Source of the DNA: Myoxocephalus aenaeus | Taxonomy: Eukaryota; Chordata; Actinopteri; Perciformes; Cottidae | DNA: 64,000 bases | Assembly (NCBI GenBank): GCA_038501785.1 | Contig: JBAMJR010000087.1 | Location: 646,501-710,500 of the forward strand | Direction: 5' to 3' | Shown here: piece after piece, positions 42,957 to 53,214 of the stretch | Layout: each line of letters starts with the position of its first letter | Numbering within the stretch: position 1 is the stretch's first letter | Notes under the pieces: model-generated | Database searches by the model: none | What the model saw: the letters and a program-made list of their open reading frames with translations, nothing else | Told to the model about the DNA's origin: nothing | Translations under genes and position numbers: made by a program

Positions 42957-43500
42957 GCAGCCCTAGTCTTTTCCTTGCGTCTTTGTCCCTCCCACCAGGG
43001 ATGCATCGAGAGATGCAAGGAAACCATGCGAGGAGAGAGGAAACGAGGAAATAGGCTTGTTTGAGGTTTGAGTTGAGCCAGTCCTGATCAGAATCGATCA
43101 ACGCACAATGCATGCTGGTTAGATTTATGTTCGACTTGATCCCGACTGGCTCTGACGTCATGCACACGACCAGCAACGACCTCACAAGAGCGAGGCAGCC
43201 GCAGGTTTTACAGCCAGGTGTCAGTCGCTCTCCACCGACTGCATGACCCAGTGCATGATGGGAAACGCCTGGCTGTCAGCAGATCAGAGAGCTGATTTGC
43301 TCTTAGATTTGACAACAAACACATTTTGTAGAGAATCCTATTTTTCTATGTAGTTGTAATAGTTAACGCTCGATTGTTGGCAAATAGTCTCAGGTTGAAT
43401 CTAAAACCATATCTTGTGTGGCTGATAATATTAAAGCTTATTTATACAACACATATCAAAGCAAGTAGACCACAAACACTTTGATCACTTTAATTCATTC
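42957..43500 (-). other. Inverted copy of 3430-3900
   Basis: Contains the decayed promoter module (43085-43175, with TGACGTCA at 43154-43161) and the intron-1 homology block (43360-43460). The ~85-codon frame 42928-43185 is shared with 3685-3900 but ends differently, so it is not a gene. Confidence 0.6.
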
Positions 43501-43955
43501 ACCTGGTGCAATATCTAATACGTGCAATACGTACTTTTTTTTATATACTTATATTTATTTTGTATTCAGTCTGTGTATTTAATATTCTTCTTACTGCTTT
43601 TTTATTTTAATTCCTGTTTATTTATAATACTTGATTTTGAACTTTTTATCTACTTGTGAGCAATGCTGCTGTAATCCTGTAATTTCCCCACTGCGGGACT
43701 AATAAAGGATTATCTTATTTAACTCCTTGTATTTGTATTCTTAAAGCCTACATTTTCCGTCGCAAACTAAAAACACATCTTTTTCGACTACACCTTGAAT
43801 AAGGAAGGTAGCGCCGTAGTAGCACTTTAGTAGCACTTACTGATAGCACTTTGTAGTCTAACTTTATTGAAACTGTACTTTCTTGATTCTTGTTGTTCTG
43901 AGTTTGTACTCATGGTGGAATTGCACTTATTGTAAGTCGCTTTGGATAAAAGCGT
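43500..43955 (+). mobile_element. LINE 3' tails
   Basis: CCCCACTGCGGGACTAATAAAGG (about 43686) is one tail. 43740-43808 encodes LKAYIFRRKLKTHLFRLHLE and a stop, and continues into GTAAGTCGCTTTGGATAAAAGCG. The last bases of this second tail (GTCAGCTAAATGAAATG) are displaced to 44477 by the LTR below. Confidence 0.7.
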
Positions 43956-44476
43956 TGTAAGCGTGTGTCAATTATTGGATGCCTGGAAGAACTCAGTTCG
44001 ACAACTTCTCTCGTTCTCTATATTTATTTACTAAATGATCACAAGTAAAGTAGCAAGCGCTGCAATTGCAAAAGCAGTGAGTGGTACAGCAACACGCAGG
44101 TTGGTCAAAGAACAACCGCCCCACCACGGAAGTGGGGCCTTTCATACACAGTTTATCGTCACAGGTTCGTCTCGCCTCGTCCTAACATCTGATTCGCTCT
44201 GTCCTGTCAAGAGGAGGAGAATCCCGTGTTCTCATCTTTTCTCACAAGACTGGAACGTGCAACGACCAGTCTGCTTCCAGAATGTCAATATACTGATAAA
44301 CAGTTGTGGGTGTTGAAGTGCGCAGGCGTGTGACTAACTTCCCTTGGGAACTGGACATTTCATAGACACAACAGCTGCATAGCTGTGTTATACTGACCTC
44401 GCTAGCCTGAACTTTAATAGACATGAAGAGTAATACAATGAAGAATATCTACAGAATATAAGGATTTATATTATCA
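43956..44476 (+). mobile_element. Probable solo LTR inserted in a LINE tail
   Basis: TGTAAGCGTGTG…TTATATTATCA, 521 bp, with CGT on both sides (43953-43955, 44477-44479). Gene A has the uninterrupted sequence AAAAGCGTCAGCTAAATG (inverted, about 2918-2935). The frame 44035-44316 has no recognised domain. The TG…CA ends and the size fit an LTR; the short TSD (3 bp visible) is a weak point. Confidence 0.55.
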
Positions 44477-44612
44477 CGTCAGCTAAATGAAATGTAATGT
44501 AATGTAAATTATTCTAATTCTGTGTGGAAGGGGGACCTAGCAAAGTAAGTGTTTCATTGTACGGAGTAAATGTCTGTTAACAGTGTATATGGACAATACA
44601 AATATCTTGAAT

Positions 44613-44816
44613 TTAATTCTGCATGTTTAAAATTGAACAATGAGACAGTTTAGTAGCTTTGTACTCTCTGACTAATACCGTGGTTTCACTTTTATATTCT
44701 TCTTTAGTTTGTATTCCAACCTCGTTAATAAAGTAAAACTTTGTTGGGTTGTTCATGTCGTCTGCATGAGAAACAAAGTATCTAATGATCTTTTTTGTAG
44801 TCCATCTCCTGAACAT
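44613..44816 (-). CDS. Hypothetical 67-aa ORF
   Basis: MFRRWTTKKIIRYFVSHADD… is open here and interrupted by one stop in the duplicate (2594-2797). It starts ~20 bases after CRE-like sites (TGACGTCA at 44838-44845). I do not recognise a domain and cannot tell a real exon from a chance frame. Confidence 0.25.
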   Translation of the reverse strand: MFRRWTTKKIIRYFVSHADDMNNPTKFYFINEVGIQTKEEYKSETTVLVREYKATKLSHCSILNMQN

Positions 44817-45299
44817 TGTAGTGTCCCCGTGCAGACTGACGTCACTAACGTCACTAACATGCGCCTGCCGTTGCGTTATGGAGCTAAATCCAGGTCATAT
44901 GTTTTGTTCATTTGAAAAAAAGATTTGAACCTGAAAAATCAAGTTTTATTGTTGAACTTTGAAAAATAATATATTAATAAACTCTTTTTTTCACAGTTTC
45001 AAATCATTTTTTTCGAGTTCAAAACTTCTTTTCAGATTCAGATCGTTTCTTTTCAGGTTCAGACTTTTGGGCCGGATCTGGCGTGGGGGCGTGGTTTCAA
45101 CTGCAAGGGCGTGGTCTCATGAGTGACAGCTTAACAATGAAGGCTGAGAACCAGCCTCAACCACGTTGCCTTCAGGTAACGTGGGAACCGTGAGCATTAT
45201 GACTCACTATACCTTCATACAGCATATTCACGGGATTGGCAGTAAACTAAATTGATGCCAGTGACACTGTTTAGCAAGCTGTTTGAGACCATACTTGGC

Positions 45300-45500
45300 A
45301 TGAATGGCAGTATAAGATCAATAAAGATAAGATAATTAAGATCAAGGACAGCCTCACGGCCGGGTAGTGAAGTTTACAGCAAACGGATCTGTTTATAGTC
45401 TCAGTGGAACATCTGCCTCACGCAAAAATAATAAACCAGTTCATTCAAAACCAGTTCATCTCACAGCGGACGGCATCGCAGGGACACGCTGTGTTCACAG
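45300..45500. mobile_element. Single end of the TIR element family
   Basis: Inverted match to 1-130: GCCTCACGGCCGGGTAGTGA, AAACCAGTTCATCTCACAGC, GGACGGCATCGCAGGGACACG. Only one terminus remains, so it is a truncated copy. Confidence 0.6.
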
Positions 45501-45746
45501 TTGTGCGAAACGTCAGATATTAGTGTGTCGTTTTTGAACGGGACAACCCGGCATAGTTTATTGCTCTTATACTGCCATTCATGCCAAGTATGGTAAAAAT
45601 ATATCATTTCAAAAATAAAACTTGATTTTTCGGGTTCAAATCTTTTTTCCAACATGTGACCTGGATTTAGCTCCATATTGCGTAATAACTACGTATTTAG
45701 TGAAAGAGGAGTCGGATTCTCTAAACACAGCGGTTGTCTTTTCCTA

Positions 45747-46421
45747 ATGCCGTGTTCACACCAAAACAGTTGCGAATATTCGCAACGCCACTTCGCCTAT
45801 ATCGCGCCGCCCGGCAAAAAACTCGCTCTAGTGGTTAATTAGTTTTTTGCAACCATCGCTGGGGAAAGGGGGCGGGGCTTATCTCCATGTCAGTGAAAAC
45901 ATTTACTATTTACACCATTGAAATAACCACTAGTTCTGCTTTATACTTGTTGAGAAAGTCCCACACACGTCGGAACATCAAACGCCCCCGTGTCTGGGTT
46001 CATAATATTATCCGTAGCCGTGTCTGGGTTCATAATATTATCTGTAACCGTGTCTGGGTTCATAATATTATCCGTAGTCGCACACAGCTCCAATTCCTCC
46101 GGGACGAGTGTCTGAATGAAGCCACTTCCAGCGCTCCTTCAGCGGACCCGCAGTCTGATTCAGTAACGGCAGAACGAGCTTTTCAACTCTGATTGGCTTT
46201 CGCAACTCCGCGTCGGCGAATTATTCGCTGGAGATGAAATATTTCAACACCAGCGAAAAGGCGAAAAAGCGGATTTGCGAATATTCGCAACGCCATTTCG
46301 CCTCTATCGCGCCGCCCGGCGAAAAATTTGCTTTTCCGCAACCTAACGCGGCTGTGCATTGATTTAACATGTAATCTGGACGCGCGACTATTTCGCAACG
46401 CTTTTGGTGTGAACACGGCAT
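45747..46421. mobile_element. MITE with ATGCCGTGTTCACACC termini
   Basis: ATGCCGTGTTCACACCAAAA on the left and its exact complement on the right. Sub-terminal GCGAATATTCGCAACGCC also occurs at both ends, so each arm is ~80 bp. Inside are three 30-bp direct repeats (45991-46080). A minimal version of the same termini is at 15496-15545. No clear TSD was identified and the superfamily is not assigned. Confidence 0.75.
45991..46080. repeat. 30-bp tandem repeat, 3 copies
   Basis: Units TGTCTGGGTTCATAATATTA plus TCCGTAGCCG, with a few substitutions. They lie within the MITE. Confidence 0.9.
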
Positions 46422-47062
46422 CCTCATGAATTCTCCTTCCCGTCTTTCCTTGACCCCGTGACGTTTTCCACAGAGGTCAAGGAAAAGTGGTTAGGAGGAA
46501 ATGTTTTCACTATTCTACCGCACGAGGAGGAAGTTGTTCTGCGCCGCCATTTTGTCCCATAAACTCTCCACGTGCAAATCCCGTAAAAGAAACGGAGAAA
46601 CAGTTTGACCAGAGGATCGTCGGGTGTTTAACCTTTGTATGGTGTTCATTTTTGTGTTACTCAGCAGGTGTTGTGGGTCTGTTGGACCTGCTGTATTTTG
46701 GGGGTTTTTATTCAACACAATCAAACAATTTTATGTTAAAATACTCAACAGATGTTTTGTTCATCCCAATTAGAAGCAATATAAACAGCAAATATGGTTA
46801 ATATTTGCCCTTTAACTTTGTTATAACACATTTAAGAATTAAAGTGCTACTCGTTTTTTGTTGATAAAATCAATTATAATCAAGATGAGTGGACAAAATT
46901 CAACAAATTTACAAATGAAGCAAGGTTGTTCATAACTATTGACTTTTATTTATTTGAATTTCATTAGTAATGAGGTAATTTTACATAGCACAACATAGGG
47001 CTGTGGCTGGCTGCTGATGGGCTGGTCCTGTGGCTCGTCTTCTTTTTGGCTGATGCTCAATC

Positions 47063-47191
47063 TCATTCAGACTCTGAATCTTCAGAAATATGATCTTCAT
47101 ATTCTGACACTTCTTCATCTACCTCATCACCATCTTCTCTCTCTTCAAAAATCAATTCCAAGGCCCTCTCAGCAGAGAATCTTTTGGCCAT
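47063..47191 (-). pseudogene. piggyBac transposase N-terminus (42 codons)
   Basis: Minus strand ATG at 47191: MAKRFSAERALELIFEERED, then an acidic Asp/Glu/Ser stretch (EVDEEVSEYEDHISEDSESE) and a TGA. It resembles the acidic start of fish piggyBac transposases and sits correctly relative to the element end. Translation in the same frame after the stop gives a basic peptide (KRRRA), so the stop may be a mutation. The catalytic region is deleted. Confidence 0.6.
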
Positions 47192-47309
47192 CTTGATCAG
47201 TTGTGATAAGGAACCACACTGGCAACACTATATTTATAGTGTCCCACCCCAAACTTTCAGTTGGGTTAGAAAATAAGGATTGGTTCCCGTGAGACAGAGG
47301 GGGGGTGTG

Positions 47310-47529
47310 AGAGCAGGCAGGTGCAGGTGTTTGAATTTTGCAAACTTGTGTGGGAACGGCGCGCGCGCGTGCATACACACACACTGATTTACAGCAGGCC
47401 CACAAACACACACACACACACAGAGGGTAAACAGTGTGGGAATGTGAGAGCAGGCAGGTGTAAGTGCTTGAATTTTGCATCAAACTTGTGTGGGAACGGC
47501 GCGCGCGCACACACACAGATTTAAAGCAC

Positions 47530-47569
<40 letters not shown>

Positions 47570-47572
47570 AGG
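47310..47572. repeat. CA/GC-rich repeat region
   Basis: A ~135-bp segment (GTGAGAGCAGGCAGGTG…GTGTGGGAACGGCGCGCGCG) occurs twice, at 47310 and 47445, each followed by CACACA runs (47402-47420 and 47530-47565). The overlapping Cys/Val or His/Thr frames are artefacts. Confidence 0.85.
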
Positions 47573-47818
47573 ACAGACTGAAGGTACACAGGACCTACAA
47601 TTTCCACACTGTTATCAGCCCGGGTCCAGTGGACCTGAACCCCCTGTATGTAATATAAATGTGTAGGGGGGGGTTACGGTGTGCGGTCGATGAAAATTTT
47701 GTCTGATATATGTTCTTCGCAGAAAATGAGCCAAGGCCAATAAGTCTGAGTTTGAAAAAAATAATGAATCATATTATTTTTGTTTTGATGAAAAATGAAA
47801 ACGGGTCCCACAGACCGG

Positions 47819-48910
47819 TGTTACAGATTAACTGGTTTTTTGAATTAACTGGTTTATGTTCGCGTGCGTGAGGCAGATGTGTCGTAGGAGTGGCCTTCAG
47901 GACCCTGTTGACTAACTAGGAAATACACATTTCGATTGCATAGCCTCTCTGTCACATTGTATCTTTGTAAAGAATATAAACGGAACAGTTTACTGTAAAA
48001 TGTCCTACCTGTCCGTGAGGTTGTGCGCGGACAAGAGTGAACGAAAAAGTAGGTGACTCTGTTGATGCCTGTTCAATATGCTACTAACGTCAATAAAAAC
48101 AACAGCATTGGCACGAAACGGTATCCATCTTCATTACGAAAATATCACTTGTTGACTGTTGACAAAAATAAAATCAAAACAAAGTTGCGATTCCAGGCAA
48201 GAATCGAACCGCTGAACGTGAACATGCTTTACTCCCTTAGTGACCCTGAACTACCACTGAGCTATCATGAGAACATACATTCTCATAAATTGACATTAGT
48301 AAATAGATCCCTAATAACCACCATCAACTGCGTTTCCCTCTGGCACATCAACGTTAATGCACGTGTGCTGCCTATGCAATCACGTATTTGATTCGGGTCT
48401 AAATGATTTAAGAAGAAAAGGCAGCAGGTGTTAGAATATATTCTACTATAGACTATATTCCAAGGTTACTACATGCCTAATTTGTAAAAGTTCAAGTTTT
48501 ATTATTGTGAAGTATTTTCTAATGTGAACATGATATCCTTTGTACTTTCACCCAGTATCAACTCAAGATAGCTCAGTGGTAGTGCATGTCCGTAGTCTTT
48601 AATACAAAACATTAGCGATGTGAGACAGCACAGTGTTGTCACAAGTTCATCTGAGCGATCAGTTTCCCACAGCTGACAGTAGACATATCTGGGTGGAAAC
48701 ACGTTTCACGTTTCACTTACACACTGTATGAAGAGTAAACTCGTCTCATATCGACTTGACGTCTGTTAACAATGTATGACTTAAATATCAGATCGAAATG
48801 TGTATTTCCTAGTTAGTCAACACTGGTCCTGAGAGGCCACTCCTACGACACATCTGCCTCACGCACGCGAACATAAACCAGTTAATTCAAAAACCAGTTA
48901 ATCGGTAACA
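47819..48910. mobile_element. TIR element with CCGG target duplication
   Basis: TGTTACAGATTAACTGG… on the left and …CCAGTTAATCGGTAACA on the right. The inverted repeats extend ~120 bp (including TCGCGTGCGTGAGGCAGATG and GACTAACTAGGAAATACACA). CCGG lies on both sides (47815-47818, 48911-48914), and removing the element restores a plausible piggyBac end. It is related to the element 1-2075. The interior has no transposase. A 4-bp duplication and TGTTAC ends do not fit hAT, piggyBac or Harbinger. Confidence 0.75.
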
Positions 48911-49097
48911 CCGGAACACCATACAAGGGTTAAAAGTTCCTCCCTGCTGAATGTAACCAGAGAAGGAGAGCTGGAAACGAAACACATTCACCAGAAGTCT
49001 CTCTGACTACAATTAATGACCTGAAAACGGACTCAGATGAGACTTAAACCCGTAAAACGAGCATGAACACCGGGAACAAGAAGTAAAAAGCACAAAC

Positions 49098-49213
49098 CTG
49101 ATCTGTGGAGCTGAACTCGAGGGTTCAGCCTCCAGTAGTTTGGCTCGTCGCTCATTTTCTCTGAAACGAGAAACGTCCTCCTCGTGATCTGCTGTTAATC
49201 TGTCAAACAGCTC
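49098..49213 (-). pseudogene. Damaged first exon of a zinc-finger gene (probably gene C)
   Basis: Minus strand, it matches the second half of the 190-nt exon: GAGCTGTTTGACAGATTAAC, GAGGAGGACGTTTCTCGTTT, AGAGAAAATGAGCGACG, and a donor-like CACAGATCAG/GTTTGTGC. Five bases are missing near the end (GAGGCTGAACCCTCGAG versus GAGGATGTTTTCAATCCTCGAG in B), which shifts the frame. The first half, with the start codon, is replaced by a piece of the hAT family seen at 9949-10651. Confidence 0.7.
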
Positions 49214-49262
49214 GTGATGTGTCCTTTCGTGTCGAGGCTTGAAGCTTGTGTCGAGTAATCCA
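49214..49262 (-). mobile_element. hAT terminal fragment abutting the exon
   Basis: Minus strand CACCTGGATTACTCGACAC…CAAGCCTCGACACGAAAGGA matches the right end of the hAT MITE (10595-10645). Its end coincides with the break in exon homology, which points to insertion followed by deletion. Confidence 0.65.
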
Positions 49263-49495
49263 GGTGCAGCCCAAGTCTCTGTTCCTGTGTTGATCGCTGC
49301 TATCGCTACATGACCGAGCTACATGCTAGGTGGCTAACACTCGCTAGCTTCTCAGGACTTTACCGGACAATTCCTTTAAAGCTCACAGCGGGTCCGCGTG
49401 TCTCTCTATGGCTCCACTGAGCTCTCCATCCGGCTGCAGCTGCTTCACCTGGTAGACACAGAGCTGGAGGAGAGAAGCTGCTGCTGCTTCTACTT
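49263..49495. other. Unassigned sequence
   Basis: GC-richer sequence with GCTAGC and TGCTAGG motifs and CGGTCCGCGTG. No gene or known repeat is recognised. Confidence 0.3.
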
Positions 49496-50205
49496 CTTCC
49501 TTCTTCTTCTTCTTCTACTTCTACTTCTTCTTCTTTGAGGTTTATTGGCGGTGAGCAAACAACTGTTTGGTGCATTACCGCCACCAACTGGTATGGAGTG
49601 TGAATCAGGATCTCTAGTTCTTTGATTATAAAACAAATATTTATATTTACATACACTTATAAATTCAACAAAACAAACAAAAGGGCTCATATTTTCTAAA
49701 TAATATTTGCTATTCTTAGATACTGAAATAGTACTTGATAGCACTTACTTGAGTTATTTTTCAGAATATCTGTTATATCTAACTCTACTTTTTCCTTGCA
49801 GAGGCTTCCAATTATCTGTCTTCTTTCATGCTCATATTTCTGACAGTGTAAAATAACATGTTCTATTGTTTCCTCTTGTTCACAATAGTCACACTTGCCT
49901 GTTTCATGTTTCCATATTTTTTATAGCGTACTGTTAAGCCCAGTGAGTCCAAATCTAAGTCTTGATATCACTGTTTCTTCTCTCCTGTTCCTTCCTGCAC
50001 ATCTCATTTCTCCCACTTTCCTCTGGACTCTATCGTCCGTTTCTGTCCTCCTCTCATTGCTTCTGCCACCTTTCCTTTAACCTCTTTTTAATAATACTTT
50101 TGCTTTCTGCTTCACTGAAATTGACTGCAACATTTGTGAAGTTATTTCTGCAGCTTATTCTTCCATTTCCTTCCCTTTGACACCAACATGAACCCAGAGG
50201 AGCTC
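49496..50205 (-). mobile_element. I/Nimb-like LINE 3' end with GAA-type tail
   Basis: The minus strand ends in a (GAA/GAAGTA)n tail (49496-49535). Upstream are a conserved 3' UTR (TTGGTGGCGGTAATGCACC) and coding remnants (below). The 5' part is truncated around 50200. It seems related to the LINE at 10740-13600. Confidence 0.7.
49745..50020 (-). pseudogene. LINE ORF2 C-terminus with CCHC-like motif
   Basis: Minus strand, several frames: SRLRFGLTGLNSTL, then ETGKCDYCEQEETIEHVILH, CQKYEHERRQIIGS, and a stop. The C-X2-C…H-X4-C arrangement (CDYC…HVILHC) is the zinc-knuckle-like end of I/R1-type ORF2 proteins. A frameshift lies near 49920. Confidence 0.65.
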
Positions 50206-50615
50206 TACTGTCAGACCCATCATTTAATTATTTATACTGTTTGTTGTATTTCAATGAGGATGTCTGGTCTACTATCTGAATGACTGTCCTGTAAACTGTC
50301 TGTGATGAACTAGAAGAGAGAATCTCCACGCTGTACCAGACCCATAGAGCCGAGCAGTTAATGGATACCATCATCTTCGGACCAGCACAAGCCGACACAA
50401 CCTGTACCCGAGTGTCTGATATGCTCCTTGTCCCGCTGCATGAGTTAATATGAGTGTTAATGTTGGAACAATGCTTTATAAATGATGAATTAAGTGTTTA
50501 CTCATACATAACTAATGCTATATAGTGTGTAGTTATTATAAAGTGTTACACTTTTCTGTTGTTGTACATAGTTTTTTGGTTTGTTCATTTGTTTATGAAT
50601 TGGGTAACAATGTGG
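50206..50615. other. Unassigned sequence
   Basis: No coding region or recognisable repeat. Confidence 0.3.
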
Positions 50616-50894
50616 GCACCTGGGGTTATATATAGGAGTCGGCAGGTACAGGACCAGCATGCACCTGGGGTTATATATAGGAGTCGGCAGGTACAGGACC
50701 AGCATGCACCTGGGGTTATATATAGGAGTCGGCAGGTACAGGACCAGCATGCACCTGGGGTTATACATAGGAGTCGGCAGGTACAGGACCAGCATGCACC
50801 TGGGGTTATATATAGGAGTCGGCAGGTACAGGACCAGCATGCTCCTGGGGTTATATATAGGAGTCGGCAGGTACAGGACCAGCATGCACCTGGG
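50616..50894. repeat. 45-bp minisatellite, 6.2 copies
   Basis: Unit GCACCTGGGGTTATATATAG followed by GAGTCGGCAGGTACAGGACCAGCAT. Copies are almost identical (one TATACATAG and one GCTCCTGG variant), so the array is recent. Because 45 is divisible by three and the unit lacks stops in several frames, long repeat peptides are open on both strands; I do not regard them as genes. Confidence 0.95.
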
Positions 50895-51167
50895 TATGCC
50901 TATGTGTTTTTTTTTTTTACCAGAGCAGGATCGGCAGCATTAGGAGTTCCTTTGTTCTTTTGTTTGATTGCTTGTTTTTTTGTTTGTTAAATAAATTATC
51001 AGAAAAACTGAATCCTGTCTGTAAAATGCATCCTTTTTCCTGCGTTAACCATAAACCCTTTGATTTATGTTTGTTTCTGATTTATCGGACAAATGGCCAC
51101 TACCATTATATTGAAGGAATCTTCTTATTCTCCAGAGACCAATTTCCTCAAGGGGGTTAATAAAGGA
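50895..51167. other. LINE-like tail before a TTC repeat
   Basis: It ends CCTCAAGGGGGTTAATAAAGGATTTC and leads into (TTC)n, similar to 3' ends of fish LINEs with simple-repeat tails. The family is not identified. Confidence 0.35.
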
Positions 51168-51262
51168 TTTCTTCTTCTTCTTCTTCTTCTTCTTCTTCTT
51201 CTTCTTCTTCTTCTTCTTCTTCTTCTTCTTCTTCTTCTTCTTCTTCTTCTTCTTCTTCTTCT
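51168..51262. repeat. (TTC)n microsatellite
   Basis: About 31 uninterrupted TTC triplets. Homopurine-homopyrimidine mirror sequence able to form triplex DNA. Confidence 0.95.
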
Positions 51263-52019
51263 CTGATGCTCAAAAACTGCTGCTGCTGTCCTCAGACATG
51301 AAGAGTTACTGACTGCTGACCCCTGGTGGTGAAAACAGGTCAGTGCACCAGAGTGTAAAATGTTAAAACGGGCCAGAGCTCAGTGGTTGGTGCTTCTCCT
51401 TCAGTAAGTACAGCCTGGACTATGGCCTCCACCTCCTCCCCAGAGAGGATAACCCAAATATTATACATGTTGAATAGTTTTGAACCTGATTTTGTTATCA
51501 CACTTTTAAAATCAGAATTAAATACCAGATTAAAGGTTAAGGCTGGTGTGATTTGTTGATGTTCGATGGCCCAATCCCAATGTCCCCCTTAAACCCTGAA
51601 CCCTCAAGGACTCAATACGTCACCTTTTAAGTGGTTGAGTGTGAGAGACTGTAGGGCTTGAAATGGTGTTAAAACAAATGGGACAGCACTTTGCTGCAAC
51701 ATATCACGTTACCATGACAACGTAACAAAATATTGTGTACAATACATATTTATCTTATACTTTTACTCCCCGATTTGAACGTCTTCCAGGCTCTTTCCTC
51801 ACGAGAAGAGACGTCATTTAAAATAATCGATTTACTTGTTTTTGTCAAGACAGCTTCAATAACAAAACAAAATGTTTGACAAATAAATATCCTTGTCGTT
51901 CAAGAGAACAAACGATCATGAAGACAAACACAGATCATGTAAATAATCATTAGCATAACTTGGAAATACTTTCAATAATCTGTTAAACCTGCTGGGAAAC
52001 TATGAACGTTACGTTGCTG
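51263..52019. other. Intergenic, nothing recognised
   Basis: No gene, RNA or defined repeat is seen. CCAATCCCAATGTCCCCCTTAA near 51575 resembles sequence seen in other fish MITEs but no ends were found. Confidence 0.35.
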
Positions 52020-52240
52020 AAGACTGCTGTAAAGTGATCAAACTGTTGTAAAGTGATCAAACTGCTGTAAAGTGATCAAACTGCTGTAAAGTGATCAAAC
52101 TGCTGTAAAGTGATGAAACTGCTGTAAAGTGATCAAACTGTTGTAAAGTGATCAAACTGTTGTAAAGTGATCAAACTGCTGTAAAGTGATCAAACTGCTG
52201 TAAAGTGATCAAACTGCTGTAAAGTGATCAAACTGCTGTA
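52020..52240. repeat. 19-bp minisatellite, about 11.5 copies
   Basis: Unit AAAGTGATCAAACTGCTGT, with GTTGT and GATGAAAC variants, in direct repeat without spacers. The array is too short in unit and too regular to be a CRISPR. Confidence 0.95.
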
Positions 52241-52467
52241 TTGATATTCTCTCTGGTGTTGAACTGCAGCTTCAGCCCTCATTCTTTTATTTGACTTCAG
52301 CTCCAGAAGCTTTGATGAAAGAGTTAAACTGGACGAGCTCTTCAGTCTGAGTCATGTTTCTGATTATCATCTTTTGAATCAACTATTTTGTTACATTACA
52401 ATAAAACATATCAAGTCAACACGAGTTGTGTGATGTTTCATAAACTGTTGTCTGCATATTCTTATGA
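52241..52467. other. Unassigned sequence left of the B' duplication
   Basis: Not shared with the B copy. No gene recognised. Confidence 0.3.
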
Positions 52468-53214
52468 TCAGATTATAATCTGCATGTAAACCAAAATAAC
52501 ATAAAGGGATATGAGACACACATATATGACACACATTATTAGTGGGAGAACACTGGCATCAGAGTTTAGTAGGCTCTGCAGAGAATCATCACAAAGTCTT
52601 GGAAGCGCTGACTGAGTTCTGTCATGAGATGTGATGACAGACACATATTTCCTCATTTTAGCAGAAAGGTTGATGTCTGAAAAAGCTGCTCTGATTTCAG
52701 ACAGCGTGGGGAAGAGCACAGCGTTGACGTTACGTAGTTGTGTCTCAAAGAGACGGAGCTTCACACAAAATGCTTTCATGTGTGCGTGGTGTTGTGCTAC
52801 TACCTGCTCTTTGCCTTGCAGGCTAGACTAGAAATGTGAAGTCTGCAGCCGTGGAGGGTCACTCAGTTTATGAAGAGGTCGGTCCTTCTCTTTCAAAAAC
52901 TGGTCAATATCTGACCTCAGGGAATAAAACCGCTGCAGCGCGGAGCTGCGACTGAGCCGCGACCGCAGAGTGAGAGATCAACATCAGACAGGAAAGCTGG
53001 AACTGTGAGGCTCTGTGTTATTAAGTCGCCGTCTGAGAGGTTTCCCGTGTCGCGCTGTGAGCTGAGCGACCTCATAGCTGCTCGTGTGGCATTTTCTTGT
53101 GTTTTGTTCGGTCGGCAAAAATGAGATTGTTGAGCTAGACTTTCTCTCCTTTATATTTTTAGAACTTGAAAAATGGGCCGTAATTGACCTGCGGCCGTAG
53201 TTTGGACACCCCTG
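52468..53214 (-). mobile_element. hAT (Charlie-like) fragment in the B' flank
   Basis: Minus strand; it begins with CAGGGGTGTCCAAACTACGGCC at 53214 and carries a transposase scrap at 52468-52779 (KAFCVKLRLFETQLRNVNAV and SDINLSAKMRKYVSVITSHD). The B copy (31546-32256) has lost ~300 bp between terminus and coding part. The other end is not found. Confidence 0.65.

Larger units (their letters stand above)
45680..46500 (+). promoter_or_regulatory. Third copy of the B-type promoter, split by a MITE
   Basis: 45690-45746 (CTACGTATTTAGTGAAAG, GAGTCGGATTCTCTAAACAC, GGTTGTCTTTTCCT) and 46422-46500 (CCTTGACCCCGTGACGTTTTCCACAGAGGTCA, GTTAGGAGGAAATGTTTTC) match the region before exon 1 of B and B'. The exon itself is absent after it; instead CGCCGCCATTTTG and the piggyBac element follow. 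Confidence 0.6.
46632..48929 (-). mobile_element. piggyBac-like element, internally deleted, TTAA TSDs
   Basis: TTAA at 46628-46631 and 48930-48933. The termini are CCTTTGTATGGTGTTC and (inverted) GAACACCATACAAGGG, a well-known fish piggyBac end. It encodes only the transposase N-terminus on the minus strand (47063-47191) and has a CA/GCGCGC-rich stretch. Another TIR element (47819-48910) has inserted only ~20 bp from the right end. Confidence 0.85.

Noticed and set aside
47169..47666. Cys/Val- and His/Thr-rich ORFs
   Set aside because: Translation of CA repeats inside a piggyBac element.
50616..50894. Possible CRISPR array
   Set aside because: The units are directly adjacent without unique spacers, the genome is a vertebrate, and there are no cas genes. 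It is a minisatellite.
52020..52240. Possible iteron-type origin or CRISPR from the 19-bp repeat
   Set aside because: Continuous tandem repeat without spacers in an animal genome; nothing else supports a replication origin.
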